A stretch of DNA of 64,000 nt from CAIYRG01 sp963747255 (GTDB lineage: Bacteria; Pseudomonadota; Alphaproteobacteria; Micropepsales; Micropepsaceae). The stretch covers positions 278,660-342,659 of the forward strand of contig CAVVEG010000005.1 of NCBI GenBank assembly GCA_963747255.1, in the 5' to 3' direction. Under the pieces are notes generated by a model. It saw only the letters and a program-made list of their open reading frames with translations. It was not told the DNA's origin and searched no databases. Below, piece by piece: positions 33,755 to 43,083 of the stretch (within the stretch, counting starts at the first letter, position 1; the number at the start of each line of letters is the position of its first letter). The position numbers and the translations under genes were made by a program.

Positions 33755-34969
33755 ATGAATGAGCTGCGCGAAGCCTATATCTGCGACGCCGTGCGTACGC
33801 CGATCGGCCGCTTTGGCGGCGCGCTCGCCTACACGCGCGCAGACGACCTCGCGGCGGTGCCCCTGTCTGCTCTCAGGACCCGCAACAGCGAAGCCGACTG
33901 GGAGGCGCTGGATGAGGTTGTGCTGGGTTGTGCCAATCAGGCAGGCGAAGACAATCGCAACGTCGCTCGCATGGCGCTGCTGCTGGCCGAATTTCCGGAG
34001 CGCGTGCCGGGCGTGACGGTTAACCGTTTGTGCGCCTCCGGTTTGGAAGCGGTTGGCGCAACGGCGCGCGCAATTCGCGCTTCAGAAGCTGAATTTGCGA
34101 TCGCCGGCGGGGTCGAGTCCATGAGCCGAGCGCCGATGGTACTTGCCAAGGCCGAGAAGCCGTTCCAGCGCAGCGCCGAAATTTTCGATACGACGATCGG
34201 CTGGCGTTTTGTCAACCCGTTGTTGCAGGCGCAATACGGCACCGATTCCATGCCGGAAACCGCGGAAAACGTTGCGGAGCAGTTTCAGATATCACGCGCG
34301 GATCAGGACGCGTTTGCCCTGCGCAGCCAGCAGCGGACTGCCGTTGCAATCGAAAACGGGTACTTCGCCGAAGAAATCATTCGAGTCCACGGCAGGGACG
34401 CGAATGGAAAACCGGTCACCATTGAAAGGGACGAACATCCAAGGCCGGCAACCACGCTCCAGGATCTGGCCCGGTTGAAGGCGCCATTTCGAGAAAACGG
34501 CACCGTTACGGCAGGAAATGCGTCGGGTATAAACGATGGTGCAGCAGCCATCATCCTGGCTTCGGAAGGAGCGCTGAAAAGGCATCACCTGAGGCCGCGC
34601 GCACGGGTTCTTGGCATGGCCGCTGCAGGCGTGGCTCCGCGCGTCATGGGCATCGGCCCGGTCCCTGCCACCGAGAAACTCATTGCTCGGCTGCGCCTCC
34701 GTATTTCAGATTTTCATGTCATTGAGCTCAATGAGGCCTTTGCGAGCCAGGCCTTGGCCGTTCTCCGTTCCTTCGCGCTTCGCGACGATGCCGCGCATGT
34801 CAACCCGAACGGCGGCGCAATAGCGCTCGGCCATCCATTGGGGATGAGTGGCGCACGGCTCGTGCTCACAGCAATCCATCAGCTCGAAAAAACCGGTGCC
34901 AGGAGAGCGCTCGTGACGCTCTGTGTGGGCGTAGGACAGGGCGTCTCCATGGCGCTGGAACGGGTTTAG
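33755..34969 (+). CDS. pcaF: 3-oxoadipyl-CoA / acetyl-CoA thiolase (PcaF-like)
   Basis: 404 residues. Catalytic Cys93 lies in VNRLCASGLEAV, with NEAFA, GGAIALGHPLGMSGAR and CVGVGQG carrying the remaining active-site residues. The GIGPVPATEKL stretch is typical of 3-oxoadipyl-CoA thiolases of the beta-ketoadipate pathway, which yield succinyl-CoA and acetyl-CoA. The rest of a pca operon is absent, so the pcaF assignment rests on similarity alone. A 108-base gap separates it from livH. Confidence 0.85.
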   Translation: MNELREAYICDAVRTPIGRFGGALAYTRADDLAAVPLSALRTRNSEADWEALDEVVLGCANQAGEDNRNVARMALLLAEFPERVPGVTVNRLCASGLEAVGATARAIRASEAEFAIAGGVESMSRAPMVLAKAEKPFQRSAEIFDTTIGWRFVNPLLQAQYGTDSMPETAENVAEQFQISRADQDAFALRSQQRTAVAIENGYFAEEIIRVHGRDANGKPVTIERDEHPRPATTLQDLARLKAPFRENGTVTAGNASGINDGAAAIILASEGALKRHHLRPRARVLGMAAAGVAPRVMGIGPVPATEKLIARLRLRISDFHVIELNEAFASQALAVLRSFALRDDAAHVNPNGGAIALGHPLGMSGARLVLTAIHQLEKTGARRALVTLCVGVGQGVSMALERV

Positions 34970-35077
34970 CGAGCCTGGGGAGCCCTGGGGTTTGCTGCCG
35001 CCGGGACCGACTGATGCATCCCCCTGACCTGCTGCGCGTTCCCACCTCGCGACCGCTGCAAGGCACGCAGAGGGCCG

Positions 35078-35968
35078 ATGGACCTGATCATTGAACGATT
35101 GACAGACGCCCTGATCTCCGGCGCCACCTATAGTCTGATGGCGGTTGCTTTTTCGCTTGCTTATGGGGCCGGCCGTCCCCTGATTTTCGTCGGCTGCGCC
35201 AGTTATCTGCTCGGTATTGCAGTCACCGCCGGTGTTGTTTGGACGGCCAGACCGTATGGCTTCGTTTCAGAGCCGGTGCTGCTTTCTGTTTTGCTGCTCA
35301 TCGAGCTCGCGAGCGCGATCGGTGTGGGCTATTTCGTCGGACTCGGCCGCAGCAAGTTCGGTCGCTCGTCCGCAACGGTGACGCTGATCGTCTGCATTGG
35401 CCTCCTGATGCTCGTGGCCGGTCTGTTGCAGATCGCAGACCAAATGCGACCACCGCCTGGTCTGTTTCTATCTCTTACAGGAATTCAAGGGACCGGCACC
35501 GCTTCTCTCAAACCCGTTCTCGGCCTTACCGGCGTTGCCGCTATCACCGTCACTCTGCATCGGCTGCGGAGTGGTTGGTTTGGTCGTGCGCGGCGAGCGA
35601 TGATGGCCGACAGCCAAATGGCCGAGCTGCTTGGGCTCGATGTCCCGAGATTTGTTAGGGTCAGCATGTCGATGGCAGCAGTGGCTGCTGTGCTGGCCGG
35701 ATGGATGTCGGCGCTGGGAGGCGGCTCGACGGATGTGAACGGTTCCCTGTTGACCGCTGCCACGGCTTTGGCCGCGGCAGCGATGGGCGGGTTGCACTCA
35801 CCGGTCAGATCGGCCGCTGCAGGTCTTCTTGCGGGTTTCGCAAACGAAATCTGGTCCTGGTGGTTCGACAGGGGTTTCAGCGGGATTGCAGTTCTATCGG
35901 CACTGATTTTTGTTCTTGTGGTTGTGCAGCCTGCGATCATTGGCCGCCGTCCACTCGAAGAAGCCTGA
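35078..35968 (+). CDS. livH: Branched-chain-type ABC transporter permease (LivH)
   Basis: 296 residues, about eight helices, of the LivH type: DALISGATYSLMAVAFSLAY at the N-terminus and RRAMMADSQMAELLGLDVPR as the cytosolic ATPase-contact loop (normally RAxAxNxxxAxLxGI). It heads a livH-livM-livG-livF-DUF6867 operon with one-base gaps or overlaps. Many LivHMGF systems next to catabolic genes import aromatic or dicarboxylic acids rather than amino acids. Confidence 0.88.
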   Translation: MDLIIERLTDALISGATYSLMAVAFSLAYGAGRPLIFVGCASYLLGIAVTAGVVWTARPYGFVSEPVLLSVLLLIELASAIGVGYFVGLGRSKFGRSSATVTLIVCIGLLMLVAGLLQIADQMRPPPGLFLSLTGIQGTGTASLKPVLGLTGVAAITVTLHRLRSGWFGRARRAMMADSQMAELLGLDVPRFVRVSMSMAAVAAVLAGWMSALGGGSTDVNGSLLTAATALAAAAMGGLHSPVRSAAAGLLAGFANEIWSWWFDRGFSGIAVLSALIFVLVVVQPAIIGRRPLEEA

Positions 35969-35969
35969 G

Positions 35970-36896
35970 ATGCGGCTCGCGTTTGCTTTGTGCGTGGTTG
36001 CGAGTGGAGGAATTCTGCTGCCGTATCTCCTGCCCGAATGGAGCGGCGCCGCCTCATCTGTGCTTATATATGTCACGCTTGCTCAAGCCATGAATCTTGA
36101 GCTGGGAGTTGCCGGTGTTCCCGACCTTGCGATTGCAGCCTATTGCGCAACAGGCACGTGTTACGACGCATTGCTGACACGCCAGTTCGGACTTCCGTTC
36201 TGGGCTTGTCTGCCGCTGGCCTGCACGTTGACGGGGGCGATCGCGCTGCTGCTCGCCTCGCCCCTGCTGCGGGCCCGCCGCGAATTTTTTGCCATGATGA
36301 CGCTCGGCTTCAGCGCTATCGTGCAAATCGCACTTGGACAAATCACGAAAATCGTTCCGGGCGTGGCAGTCCTGAATCTCGCTACCCCAAATCCCGGAGT
36401 TTCGAACTATTACGCTGCGCTGACGGCGGCGATCGCTGCAATAGCTGTTTTCTGGTGTGTCCGGCGTTCACCGATCGGATTGGCCTTGCGGGCAGGGTGC
36501 GAGGACGAAGCGGGCTGCTGCAGCATTGGTGTCGATCTGCGGCCCTGCAAACAGATGGTGATCGCAATTTCGGCCATGATTGCCGGCGCCGTAGGATGTC
36601 TGCTTGCCGCGGGTCAGAACGGCATTCAGCCCACTGATTTCGATTTTGGCATGACGGCAGGCGTGTTTGCGATTGTCATCCTCGGCCTGCAGACACCACT
36701 GGGCATCTTCGCCTCCGGCGTCGCAATTGCCGGCGCTCCGCAACTTTTCCCGGAGATCTACCCGTACAGGCTTATTGGCTGCGGTGCGGTCGTGATCCTC
36801 TGGGTTGCAGCCCGGGCGGTTTGGATCTCGCGGGCCGCGGCTGCTGCCAGGGAAGAATGGAATTTCGGGAGTATCATTGAGGCGCCGGCCGAATGA
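35970..36896 (+). CDS. livM: Branched-chain-type ABC transporter permease (LivM)
   Basis: 308 residues. The LivM pattern is present: LAQAMNLELGVAGVPDLAIAA, then RREFFAMMTLGFSAIVQIAL, and the EAA-like loop SPIGLALRAGCEDEAGCCSIG. The ATG at 35970 lies two bases after the livH stop, and the stop overlaps livG by four bases. It is shorter at the C-terminus than some LivM proteins. Confidence 0.88.
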   Translation: MRLAFALCVVASGGILLPYLLPEWSGAASSVLIYVTLAQAMNLELGVAGVPDLAIAAYCATGTCYDALLTRQFGLPFWACLPLACTLTGAIALLLASPLLRARREFFAMMTLGFSAIVQIALGQITKIVPGVAVLNLATPNPGVSNYYAALTAAIAAIAVFWCVRRSPIGLALRAGCEDEAGCCSIGVDLRPCKQMVIAISAMIAGAVGCLLAAGQNGIQPTDFDFGMTAGVFAIVILGLQTPLGIFASGVAIAGAPQLFPEIYPYRLIGCGAVVILWVAARAVWISRAAAAAREEWNFGSIIEAPAE

Positions 36897-37714
36897 TTGC
36901 GCAGCCACAGCCTCTGCTGAGTGTCGAGCATTTGTCGCTCGCATTTGGCCGCGTCACGGCGATCCGCGATTTGTCCTTCAGCGCGCAGGATGGGGAAATC
37001 ACAGTGCTGGCTGGTCCGGCTGGTGCCGGCAAGACAACGACCCTGAACTGCATCACCGGTTTTTGCCGGCCCCAAACAGGCCGGATCGAGCTTCGCTCCC
37101 GCACGCCCCTGCCATTCCTCCTGGAAAGGATGGATCACTACCGCATCGTCCGGGAGGCCGGCGCCGTCCGAACATTCCGGAATCCACGGCTGTTTTTCCG
37201 AATGACGGTTCTGGAGAACATGCTATTGGCGCAGAGCGCGCCCCGGTCATCAGCCGGTTTTCTCTTCATGCTCATCCCCATGATCGGCGCGAGAAAAGCA
37301 AAAGAACGATGCCAGTATTGGCTCGACCGTCTGGGTCTCGCCCATCTCGCCTCGCGAAACGCCGGCGAACTGCCGCCGGGGCTGCGGCGCAGACTCGAAA
37401 TTGCGCGTGCGCTTGCGACCGAGCCGCGCCTGATCTGCATGGACGAACCCCAAAGCGGCCTGGATGCCCGAGAACGCGATCAGCTCACGGAACAATTGCT
37501 CGAATTCAAGCGCGCTGGCCCGGCAATACTGCTCGCCACCCATGATCTTCGCGCTGCGGAGCGATTAAGCGACCACGTCATCGCGCTTGATCACGGCGTG
37601 CGCATCGCAGCGGGCAAGCCCAGAGAGCTTTCCGGCCATTCCGCTGTGCTTCGCTCCTCTCTTGGCGTCCCGCCGGGAGGCGAAAAGGTCCCAAGGGTTT
37701 GGGCGTCATGCTGA
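36893..37714 (+). CDS. livG: ABC transporter ATPase (LivG)
   Basis: 273 residues. Walker A AGPAGAGKTTTLN and Walker B LICMDEPQSGLD are intact, and the signature is LPPGLRRRLEIARALA, a mild variant of LivG's LPYGxQRRLEIARAL. It has the LivG-specific NPRLFFRMTVLENMLLAQ region. It should supply the ATP hydrolysis of the complex, since its LivF partner appears degenerate. Confidence 0.88.
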   Translation: MIAQPQPLLSVEHLSLAFGRVTAIRDLSFSAQDGEITVLAGPAGAGKTTTLNCITGFCRPQTGRIELRSRTPLPFLLERMDHYRIVREAGAVRTFRNPRLFFRMTVLENMLLAQSAPRSSAGFLFMLIPMIGARKAKERCQYWLDRLGLAHLASRNAGELPPGLRRRLEIARALATEPRLICMDEPQSGLDARERDQLTEQLLEFKRAGPAILLATHDLRAAERLSDHVIALDHGVRIAAGKPRELSGHSAVLRSSLGVPPGGEKVPRVWASC

Positions 37715-38446
37715 TCGTCCGCAATCTGGCGGTTCGCAGCGAACAGGCGACTGTGCTTCAGGGCATAAATCTTGCCGTCGAGGACGACACGGTTACAGCC
37801 CTTCTGGGGCCCGTCGGCGCGGGCCAAACGATTTTGGCGGAATTCAATCTGCGGCATCCTTCCCGTCGCGGCCGGACAGGTGCTGTTCGACGGAGCGGAC
37901 ATCACCGGGATACCTCTTCGCGAGCGCATTGCACGGGGAATATCTTACGTCCCGGCGGGGCGCACGCCTTTTCCGGAATTGAGCGTGCTTGAAAACCTGC
38001 AAATGGGTGCGGCGGGCGCACGGTCTTCCCGGCTTCGACGCGAACTGGATTTCGTTCTGTCCGTGTTTCCCGAATTGAGACCGTGTATTCATGCAAAGGC
38101 TGCCAAACTGCCTTCGACATTGCAGCGCTTCGTCATGTTTGCGCGCGGCGTGATGTGCGCCCCACGCCTGCTGGTGCTGGACCAGCCTTCCTTCGGCCTC
38201 TGCGCAGAACAGGCCGATCGGCTGTTCCGGGCGATTTCGCGGACAAAGCGGGAATATGGTATGGCGCTGCTGATTGTCGAGCAGAACCTGTTTCAGGCAT
38301 TGAAACTCTCCGATGCCGCCTTTTGGATGGATAGGGGACGGATCATCGGTGAGCGAAGCGCAGTGGAGCTTCTTGCAGACCGGCGCCTTCAGATGGAATT
38401 CCTGCGCAGTTCGTGGCAGGTACAGGAAGACGTGATCGGCCCATGA
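37708..38446 (+). pseudogene. livF: Degenerate LivF-type ABC ATPase with a frameshift
   Basis: LivF partner read in two frames: MLIVRNLAVRSEQATVLQG to about 37835, then ICGILPVAAGQVLFDG to 38446. Removing one T from the TTTT in acgattttgg restores the normal spacing. Independently of the shift, the motifs are decayed: Walker A is GPVGAGQT (Lys to Gln at residue 40), the signature is KLPSTLQRFVMFARG instead of LSGGQQQ, and Walker B is LLVLDQP (Glu to Gln). The corrected protein would bind but not hydrolyse ATP normally. Overall fold regions (SVLENLQMGA, ALLIVEQN) are kept. Confidence 0.82.
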
Positions 38447-38793
38447 ATCCGCAGGAGATATTCGGCGAAAATCTCGCAGCGTTTGCCGGATTCACGTTCA
38501 TTTGCATGGGCTGCGCGAGCCTCTACGGGGTTGCGCTGGCGCGGCAATGGCAGCCGGGGCGCAAGGTCTTGCCGTTTGGGCTGGCGCTTGGACTGCTTGT
38601 CCGGCTTCTGAGCCACACGCTTTTCGGCGGCAGCCTGCTGTCGCCCACGGGATTTGTGATCGACACCTATTTCATCCTGATGACAGGGCTGCTTTCCTAT
38701 CGTTACGCTCTCGCGCGCCGGTTGGTACGCCAGTATCCTTGGAGATACCGGCAATTCCTTATCTTCGGTTGGCGCCGCTTGTCTGTTGATTAG
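38443..38793 (+). CDS. DUF6867-like small membrane protein
   Basis: 116 residues, three predicted helices (FAGFTFICMGCASLYGVALA; PFGLALGLLVRLL; TGFVIDTYFILMTGLL) and a basic C-terminus. Small proteins of this type commonly follow livF in alphaproteobacteria. The ATG at 38443 overlaps the livF stop by four bases. A role as an accessory membrane subunit of the ABC complex is inferred from position only. Confidence 0.7.
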   Translation: MNPQEIFGENLAAFAGFTFICMGCASLYGVALARQWQPGRKVLPFGLALGLLVRLLSHTLFGGSLLSPTGFVIDTYFILMTGLLSYRYALARRLVRQYPWRYRQFLIFGWRRLSVD

Positions 38794-38951
38794 GGTCCCC
38801 ACGGCAAAAAGGCCGGGCCGCCCGATCAATTTCCGCCGCAACGGGGTGCGTTCAGGACAGGCCTTTGATACCATGCACAGCCGGATCGCGTTCCGCGCTC
38901 CGGGAATTTTGGGCAGGGCGCTGAAGCGCATCCAAGGCTGGGGAGCTTAAC

Positions 38952-39398
38952 ATGACGCAGATGATGGATTTCCTGAACACTTACCTGGTTGACAAGGCAC
39001 CATTTCAGATTCCGGAAGCGGGTAAGGAGTGGATCGTCAAATTTGGTCCATGGATTGCCGTCGTGCTGCTTATTCTGCTGCTGCCGCCCATCCTTCTCCT
39101 GCTGGGCATCGGTGCGGTGTTCGCGCCATTTGGCGGCGTTTATTACGCCACGGGCTACAGCTACATTGCCTTGGTTGCGCTTGTGCAGGCCGGATTGACT
39201 GTGGCTGCACTGCCGGGCCTGTTCGCGCGCAAGATCTCGGGTTGGACGCTGCTGTTCTATTCCCGGATTATTGGGATCGTCACATCGCTGCTTCTCGGCA
39301 ATGTTGTCGCGGCGCTTCTTGGTGGTCTGATCAGTCTCTACATTCTGTTCCAGGTCCGTCCGCTCTATCATGCCGAGAGTTCGCCGGCAGGGTCGTAA
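38952..39398 (+). CDS. Four-helix membrane protein of unknown function
   Basis: 148 residues. A short N-terminus (MTQMMDFLNTYLVDKAPFQI) and a Trp-rich entry (GPWIAVVLLILLLPPILLLL) precede about four helices; the C-terminus is polar. I do not recognise the family. It stands alone after a 158-base gap that contains only a distant AAAGGCC/GGCCTTT repeat, and it ends convergent to the prp operon. Confidence 0.68.
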   Translation: MTQMMDFLNTYLVDKAPFQIPEAGKEWIVKFGPWIAVVLLILLLPPILLLLGIGAVFAPFGGVYYATGYSYIALVALVQAGLTVAALPGLFARKISGWTLLFYSRIIGIVTSLLLGNVVAALLGGLISLYILFQVRPLYHAESSPAGS

Positions 39399-39426
39399 TC
39401 GCGCGGTCAAACGAAAGCGTGAAATG

Positions 39427-40329
39427 CTATTCCGGCGGGATCGAGTGGACGATCGAGGCGTCCAGCGCCTCGTATTCGGAATAACCGATAACGTCATACA
39501 GTTCCTTCCGGGTCTGCATGCGTGACAACATGTTCTGTGAACCGCCGTCGCGTTTGATCGCCGCATAGAGTTCTTCCTGGGCTTTGGCGGCAACGCGCAT
39601 TGCGCTCGCCGGCCAGATCACCATGCGGTACCCCATGGCCTCGAATTCATCCGCCGTAAATACCGGCGTGCGCCCGAACTCGGTCATGTTGGCGAGAAGT
39701 GGCGCCTTCACCTCACGCGCAAAGGCGCGGAACATAGCGGCATTGGTCAAAGCCTCGGGGAAAATCGCATCGGCGCCGGCCTCGAGGTAAAGCTTCGCGC
39801 GTGCGACCGCGCCGTCGAGACCTTCCGCCGCCGCGGCGTCAGTACGTGCGATGACGTACAGATGCCGCCGCGCCTTCACCGCGGCCGCGACCTTGGCCGC
39901 CATGTCGCGCGCATCCGACAACCTCTTGTCGTTCAGGTGGCCACATTTTTTCGGCAGCAACTGGTCTTCGATATGCACTGCCGCGGCGCCGGCCGCTTCC
40001 AGTTCATGCACCAGCCGCATCGTATTCAGCGCCTCGCCGTGGCCGGTATCGCCATCGACAAGAACGGGAAGCTGTGATGCGCGCGCGACCTGACGCACGA
40101 AAAAGCAGACATCTTCGATGGTGATGATTCCGAGGTCCGGCAGGCCCATGGTCCCGGTCATGGCGCTGCCGCCGAGATAGACCGCTTCGAATCCGGCGCG
40201 TTTGGCGAGCAGGCTTGCCATGCCCGTATGCGCGCCGGGAATCTGCATGATTTGCGGTCTTGCAACGAGCGCGCGGAAGCGTTCGCCGGCGGGCGCTTGT
40301 GGCGCTTCCGCGCCAATCAGAAAGGTCAT
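39427..40329 (-). CDS. prpB: 2-methylisocitrate lyase (PrpB-type)
   Basis: 300 residues of the isocitrate lyase/PEP mutase superfamily. Metal-binding VLVDGDTGHGE, the active-site loop LPKKCGHLNDKRL with catalytic Cys, and YVIARTDAAA are visible. It should cleave 2-methylisocitrate to pyruvate and succinate. Gene order prpC-prpD-prpB, with a 4-base overlap to prpD, supports this over oxaloacetate hydrolase or carboxyphosphonoenolpyruvate mutase. Confidence 0.85.
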   Translation of the reverse strand: MTFLIGAEAPQAPAGERFRALVARPQIMQIPGAHTGMASLLAKRAGFEAVYLGGSAMTGTMGLPDLGIITIEDVCFFVRQVARASQLPVLVDGDTGHGEALNTMRLVHELEAAGAAAVHIEDQLLPKKCGHLNDKRLSDARDMAAKVAAAVKARRHLYVIARTDAAAAEGLDGAVARAKLYLEAGADAIFPEALTNAAMFRAFAREVKAPLLANMTEFGRTPVFTADEFEAMGYRMVIWPASAMRVAAKAQEELYAAIKRDGGSQNMLSRMQTRKELYDVIGYSEYEALDASIVHSIPPE

Positions 40330-41777
40330 TTCGCCTCCAGTCCGAGAACGTACAGATCCACGTAATCGCGGACTTTCATTTTTTCGATCTGCGCTCGCTC
40401 AAGAGAAGCTTTGAGAATCACGTTCTGCCGTATGTCATCGAAGCGCCGCGCCAGATTGGTCCGAAATTTTTGCAAAATCAGGGGAATCGCTTCGGCGCGA
40501 CGTCTTTTGTGCCCCAGCGGATATTCGACAATCAGCTCGGGCAGCGATGTACCATCACGAAATATGATCATGAGTCCATTCGTGATTGCACGCTTTTCCG
40601 GATCGTAATAGTCGCGGGTGAACGTCTCGTCTTCCACGCAGGTCATCTTCGAACGCAATTCGTCAATTCGGGGATCGGCGGCGATGTTGTCTTCGTAATC
40701 CTGCGCGGTCAGTCTGCCGTACAACAGCGGAACTGCGACCATATACTGGATGCAATGATCACGATCCGCAGGATTGGCGAGCGGTCCTGATTTGTCGATG
40801 ATGCGCATCGCGGCTCGATGCGTGCGGATCGTCACCGTCTCGATTTCTGACGGATCTCGTCCCAACTCCTTTATGCGCTCATGCAGCTGCAGAGCCGCCT
40901 CCACCGCGGTCTGGGCATGGAATTCGGCTGGATAGGAGACCTTGAAAAGCACATTCTCCATCACGTAACTGGCGTAAGGTCGCCCGAGGCGAAATCCCTT
41001 CCCGCGAAAACTTGCATCGTAGAAGCCCCAGACGGGCGCAGTCAGCGCGGAAGGATACCCCATTTCGCCAGTCGCAGAGATCAAAGCGAGACGAACGCCC
41101 CGACTCGTCGCATCGCCGGCGGCCCAACTCTTGCGTGATCCGGTATTGGGCGCGTGGCGATACGTCCGGAGGGCCTGGCCGTCCACGAAGCATTGCGACA
41201 GAGCATTGATAATGCCGTCGCGGGTGAGCCCCAGCAGTTTCGCGGATACAGCAGCCGTCGCGAGTTTGACGAGGATTACATGGTCGAGGCCCACCGAATT
41301 GAAGGAATTTTCGAGTGCCAGCACCCCCTGAATTTCATGTGCCTGGATCATCGCCGTGAGAAGGTCCCCCATCGTGATCCCGGCGCCTCGGCGGGACAGC
41401 CAGTCACAGACGGCAAGGATCCCGCCCAGATTGTCGGAGGGGTGACCCCATTCCGCAGCCAGCCATGTGTCATTGAAGTCCAGCCACCGGACCATTGCGC
41501 CGATGTTAAATGCCGCCTGAACGGGGTCGAGCTGATATGAGGTTCCAGGTACACGCGCGCCGTTCGGCACAATCGTGCCGGGCACTATGGGCCCGAGGAG
41601 CTTTGTACATGCGGGATAGCCGAGTGCTTCCATGCCGCAGCCGAGCGTATCCAGCAGGCAGAGATGCGCCGTGTCATAGGCGAGGTCGCTTTCAACCCGA
41701 TAATCGACGACGTAATCGGCAATATCGACGAGAACGCGATCCGCTGGCGGGCGAACGCTATCGGAACGGGCGGGCAT
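40326..41777 (-). CDS. prpD: 2-methylcitrate dehydratase (MmgE/PrpD family)
   Basis: 483 residues. The MmgE/PrpD pattern is clear: LLDTLGCGMEALGYPACTKL, AAFNIGAMVRWLDFNDTW, EWGHPSDNLGGILAV and KVSYPAEFHAQTAVEAAL. It dehydrates 2-methylcitrate to 2-methyl-cis-aconitate in propionyl-CoA breakdown. It begins 3 bases after prpC and overlaps prpB. Confidence 0.88.
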   Translation of the reverse strand: MPARSDSVRPPADRVLVDIADYVVDYRVESDLAYDTAHLCLLDTLGCGMEALGYPACTKLLGPIVPGTIVPNGARVPGTSYQLDPVQAAFNIGAMVRWLDFNDTWLAAEWGHPSDNLGGILAVCDWLSRRGAGITMGDLLTAMIQAHEIQGVLALENSFNSVGLDHVILVKLATAAVSAKLLGLTRDGIINALSQCFVDGQALRTYRHAPNTGSRKSWAAGDATSRGVRLALISATGEMGYPSALTAPVWGFYDASFRGKGFRLGRPYASYVMENVLFKVSYPAEFHAQTAVEAALQLHERIKELGRDPSEIETVTIRTHRAAMRIIDKSGPLANPADRDHCIQYMVAVPLLYGRLTAQDYEDNIAADPRIDELRSKMTCVEDETFTRDYYDPEKRAITNGLMIIFRDGTSLPELIVEYPLGHKRRRAEAIPLILQKFRTNLARRFDDIRQNVILKASLERAQIEKMKVRDYVDLYVLGLEAK

Positions 41778-41780
41778 GCT

Positions 41781-42938
41781 TCAGCCGCGTTCCGCAAGTG
41801 GTACGAATTTGCGGCTTTCCGGCCCGGTGTAATTGGCGCTTGGCCGGATGATTTTATTATCCATGCGTTGTTCGATGATGTGCGCACTCCATCCTGATGT
41901 TCGCGCGATGACGAACAAAGGCGTGAACATCTCGGTCGGCCATCCCATCAGGTGATAGGAAATCGCGCTGTACCAGTCGAGATTGGCAAACATCTTCTTG
42001 CTGTCCCACATCACGGCTTCGATCCGCTCCGCGACGGAAAAAAGATTCTTCGCCGCAGTGCCGGTCGCCAGGCGTTTCGCAACGTCCCGGATAATTGGGT
42101 TGCGCGGATCGGATATCGTGTAAACCGGATGTCCGAATCCGATGATCACTTCCCTGTTTGCCAACCGGGCTTTGATGTCCTGTTCAGCCTCCTCGGGTGT
42201 GGCGTAGCGATTCTGGATTTCAAACGCGAATTCATTCGCCCCGCCATGCTTTGGGCCACGCAACGCTCCAATTCCGCCGGTGATCGCTGAATAAAAATCG
42301 GAACCCGTGCCGGCAATCACGCGCGTGGTGAAGGTGGATGCATTGAACTCATGCTCGGCATAAAGATTTAAAGAGGTGTGCATCGCTCGCACCATTTCCG
42401 GCGCCGGACGGCGGCCGTGAAGGAGGTGGAGTGCGTGAGCCCCAATCGAGTCGTCATCCGTCTCGACTTCGATTCGCCTGCCGCTGTTTGCGAAGTGATG
42501 CCAATAGAGCAGCATGGATGCGAGCGAAGCGAGAATCCTGTCGGCGATATCGCGCGCGTCGTCGCCATTGTGATCCTCCCATTCCGGCTCGATGCACCCC
42601 AGCGCGGAAACGCCGGTTCGCAACACATCCATGGGATGTGACGCAGATGGCAGCGATTCGAGAATGCTGCGCAGGGGTGGCGGCAGACCGCGCAACCGGC
42701 GCAGCTTGTCCTTGTACGCCGTCAGTTCCGTTGCATCCGGAAGTCGCTCATGGATCAACAGATGCGCAATCTCCTCGAAGTCACAGCGTTCCGCGATGTC
42801 AAGAATATCGTATCCACGGTAGTGCAGATCGTTTCCCGTGCGCCCGACGGTGCAGAGCGCGGTGTCGCCGGCCACCACTCCCGATAGTGCCACCGACCTC
42901 TTCGGCCGGATTCCGGTTTGCGATTCGTTCACGCGCAT
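41781..42938 (-). CDS. prpC: 2-methylcitrate synthase (citrate synthase family)
   Basis: 385 residues. Citrate synthase motifs: His in PMDVLRTGVSA region, EHEFNASTFTTRVIAGT (catalytic His/Asn environment), GGIGALRGPKHGGAN and GFGHPVY. Condenses propionyl-CoA with oxaloacetate. The ATG at 42938 has GGGAG directly against it, whereas a GTG two codons later (42932) has it at six bases; the true start may be the GTG. A 14-base palindrome lies just upstream. Confidence 0.9.
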   Translation of the reverse strand: MRVNESQTGIRPKRSVALSGVVAGDTALCTVGRTGNDLHYRGYDILDIAERCDFEEIAHLLIHERLPDATELTAYKDKLRRLRGLPPPLRSILESLPSASHPMDVLRTGVSALGCIEPEWEDHNGDDARDIADRILASLASMLLYWHHFANSGRRIEVETDDDSIGAHALHLLHGRRPAPEMVRAMHTSLNLYAEHEFNASTFTTRVIAGTGSDFYSAITGGIGALRGPKHGGANEFAFEIQNRYATPEEAEQDIKARLANREVIIGFGHPVYTISDPRNPIIRDVAKRLATGTAAKNLFSVAERIEAVMWDSKKMFANLDWYSAISYHLMGWPTEMFTPLFVIARTSGWSAHIIEQRMDNKIIRPSANYTGPESRKFVPLAERG

Positions 42939-42945
42939 CTCCCAG

Positions 42946-42959
42946 ATTGGTTAACCAAT
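42946..42959 (-). promoter_or_regulatory. Palindromic candidate operator of the prp operon
   Basis: ATTGGTTAACCAAT is a perfect 14-base palindrome 7 bases upstream of the prpC start codon. The TGGT/ACCA half-sites resemble those read by FCD-class GntR repressors (FadR, VanR). Its position next to the ribosome-binding site would suit repression. No regulator gene is visible nearby. Confidence 0.5.
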
Positions 42960-43083
42960 GATAGAAAGGCTGCTACGCTTATCCAAGTGCAGTCAGGCTT
43001 CGGGTTCACCAAACCATTCGGCCGTGCTTGCCCCCCGGGGAGGCTTGGGTTACTGGTCTGACGGTGAGGATTCGGGCGATTTG

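Noticed and set aside
38807..38868. AAAGGCC and GGCCTTT repeats after the DUF6867-like gene
   Set aside because: The loop of about 50 bases is too long and no T-run follows at the right place.
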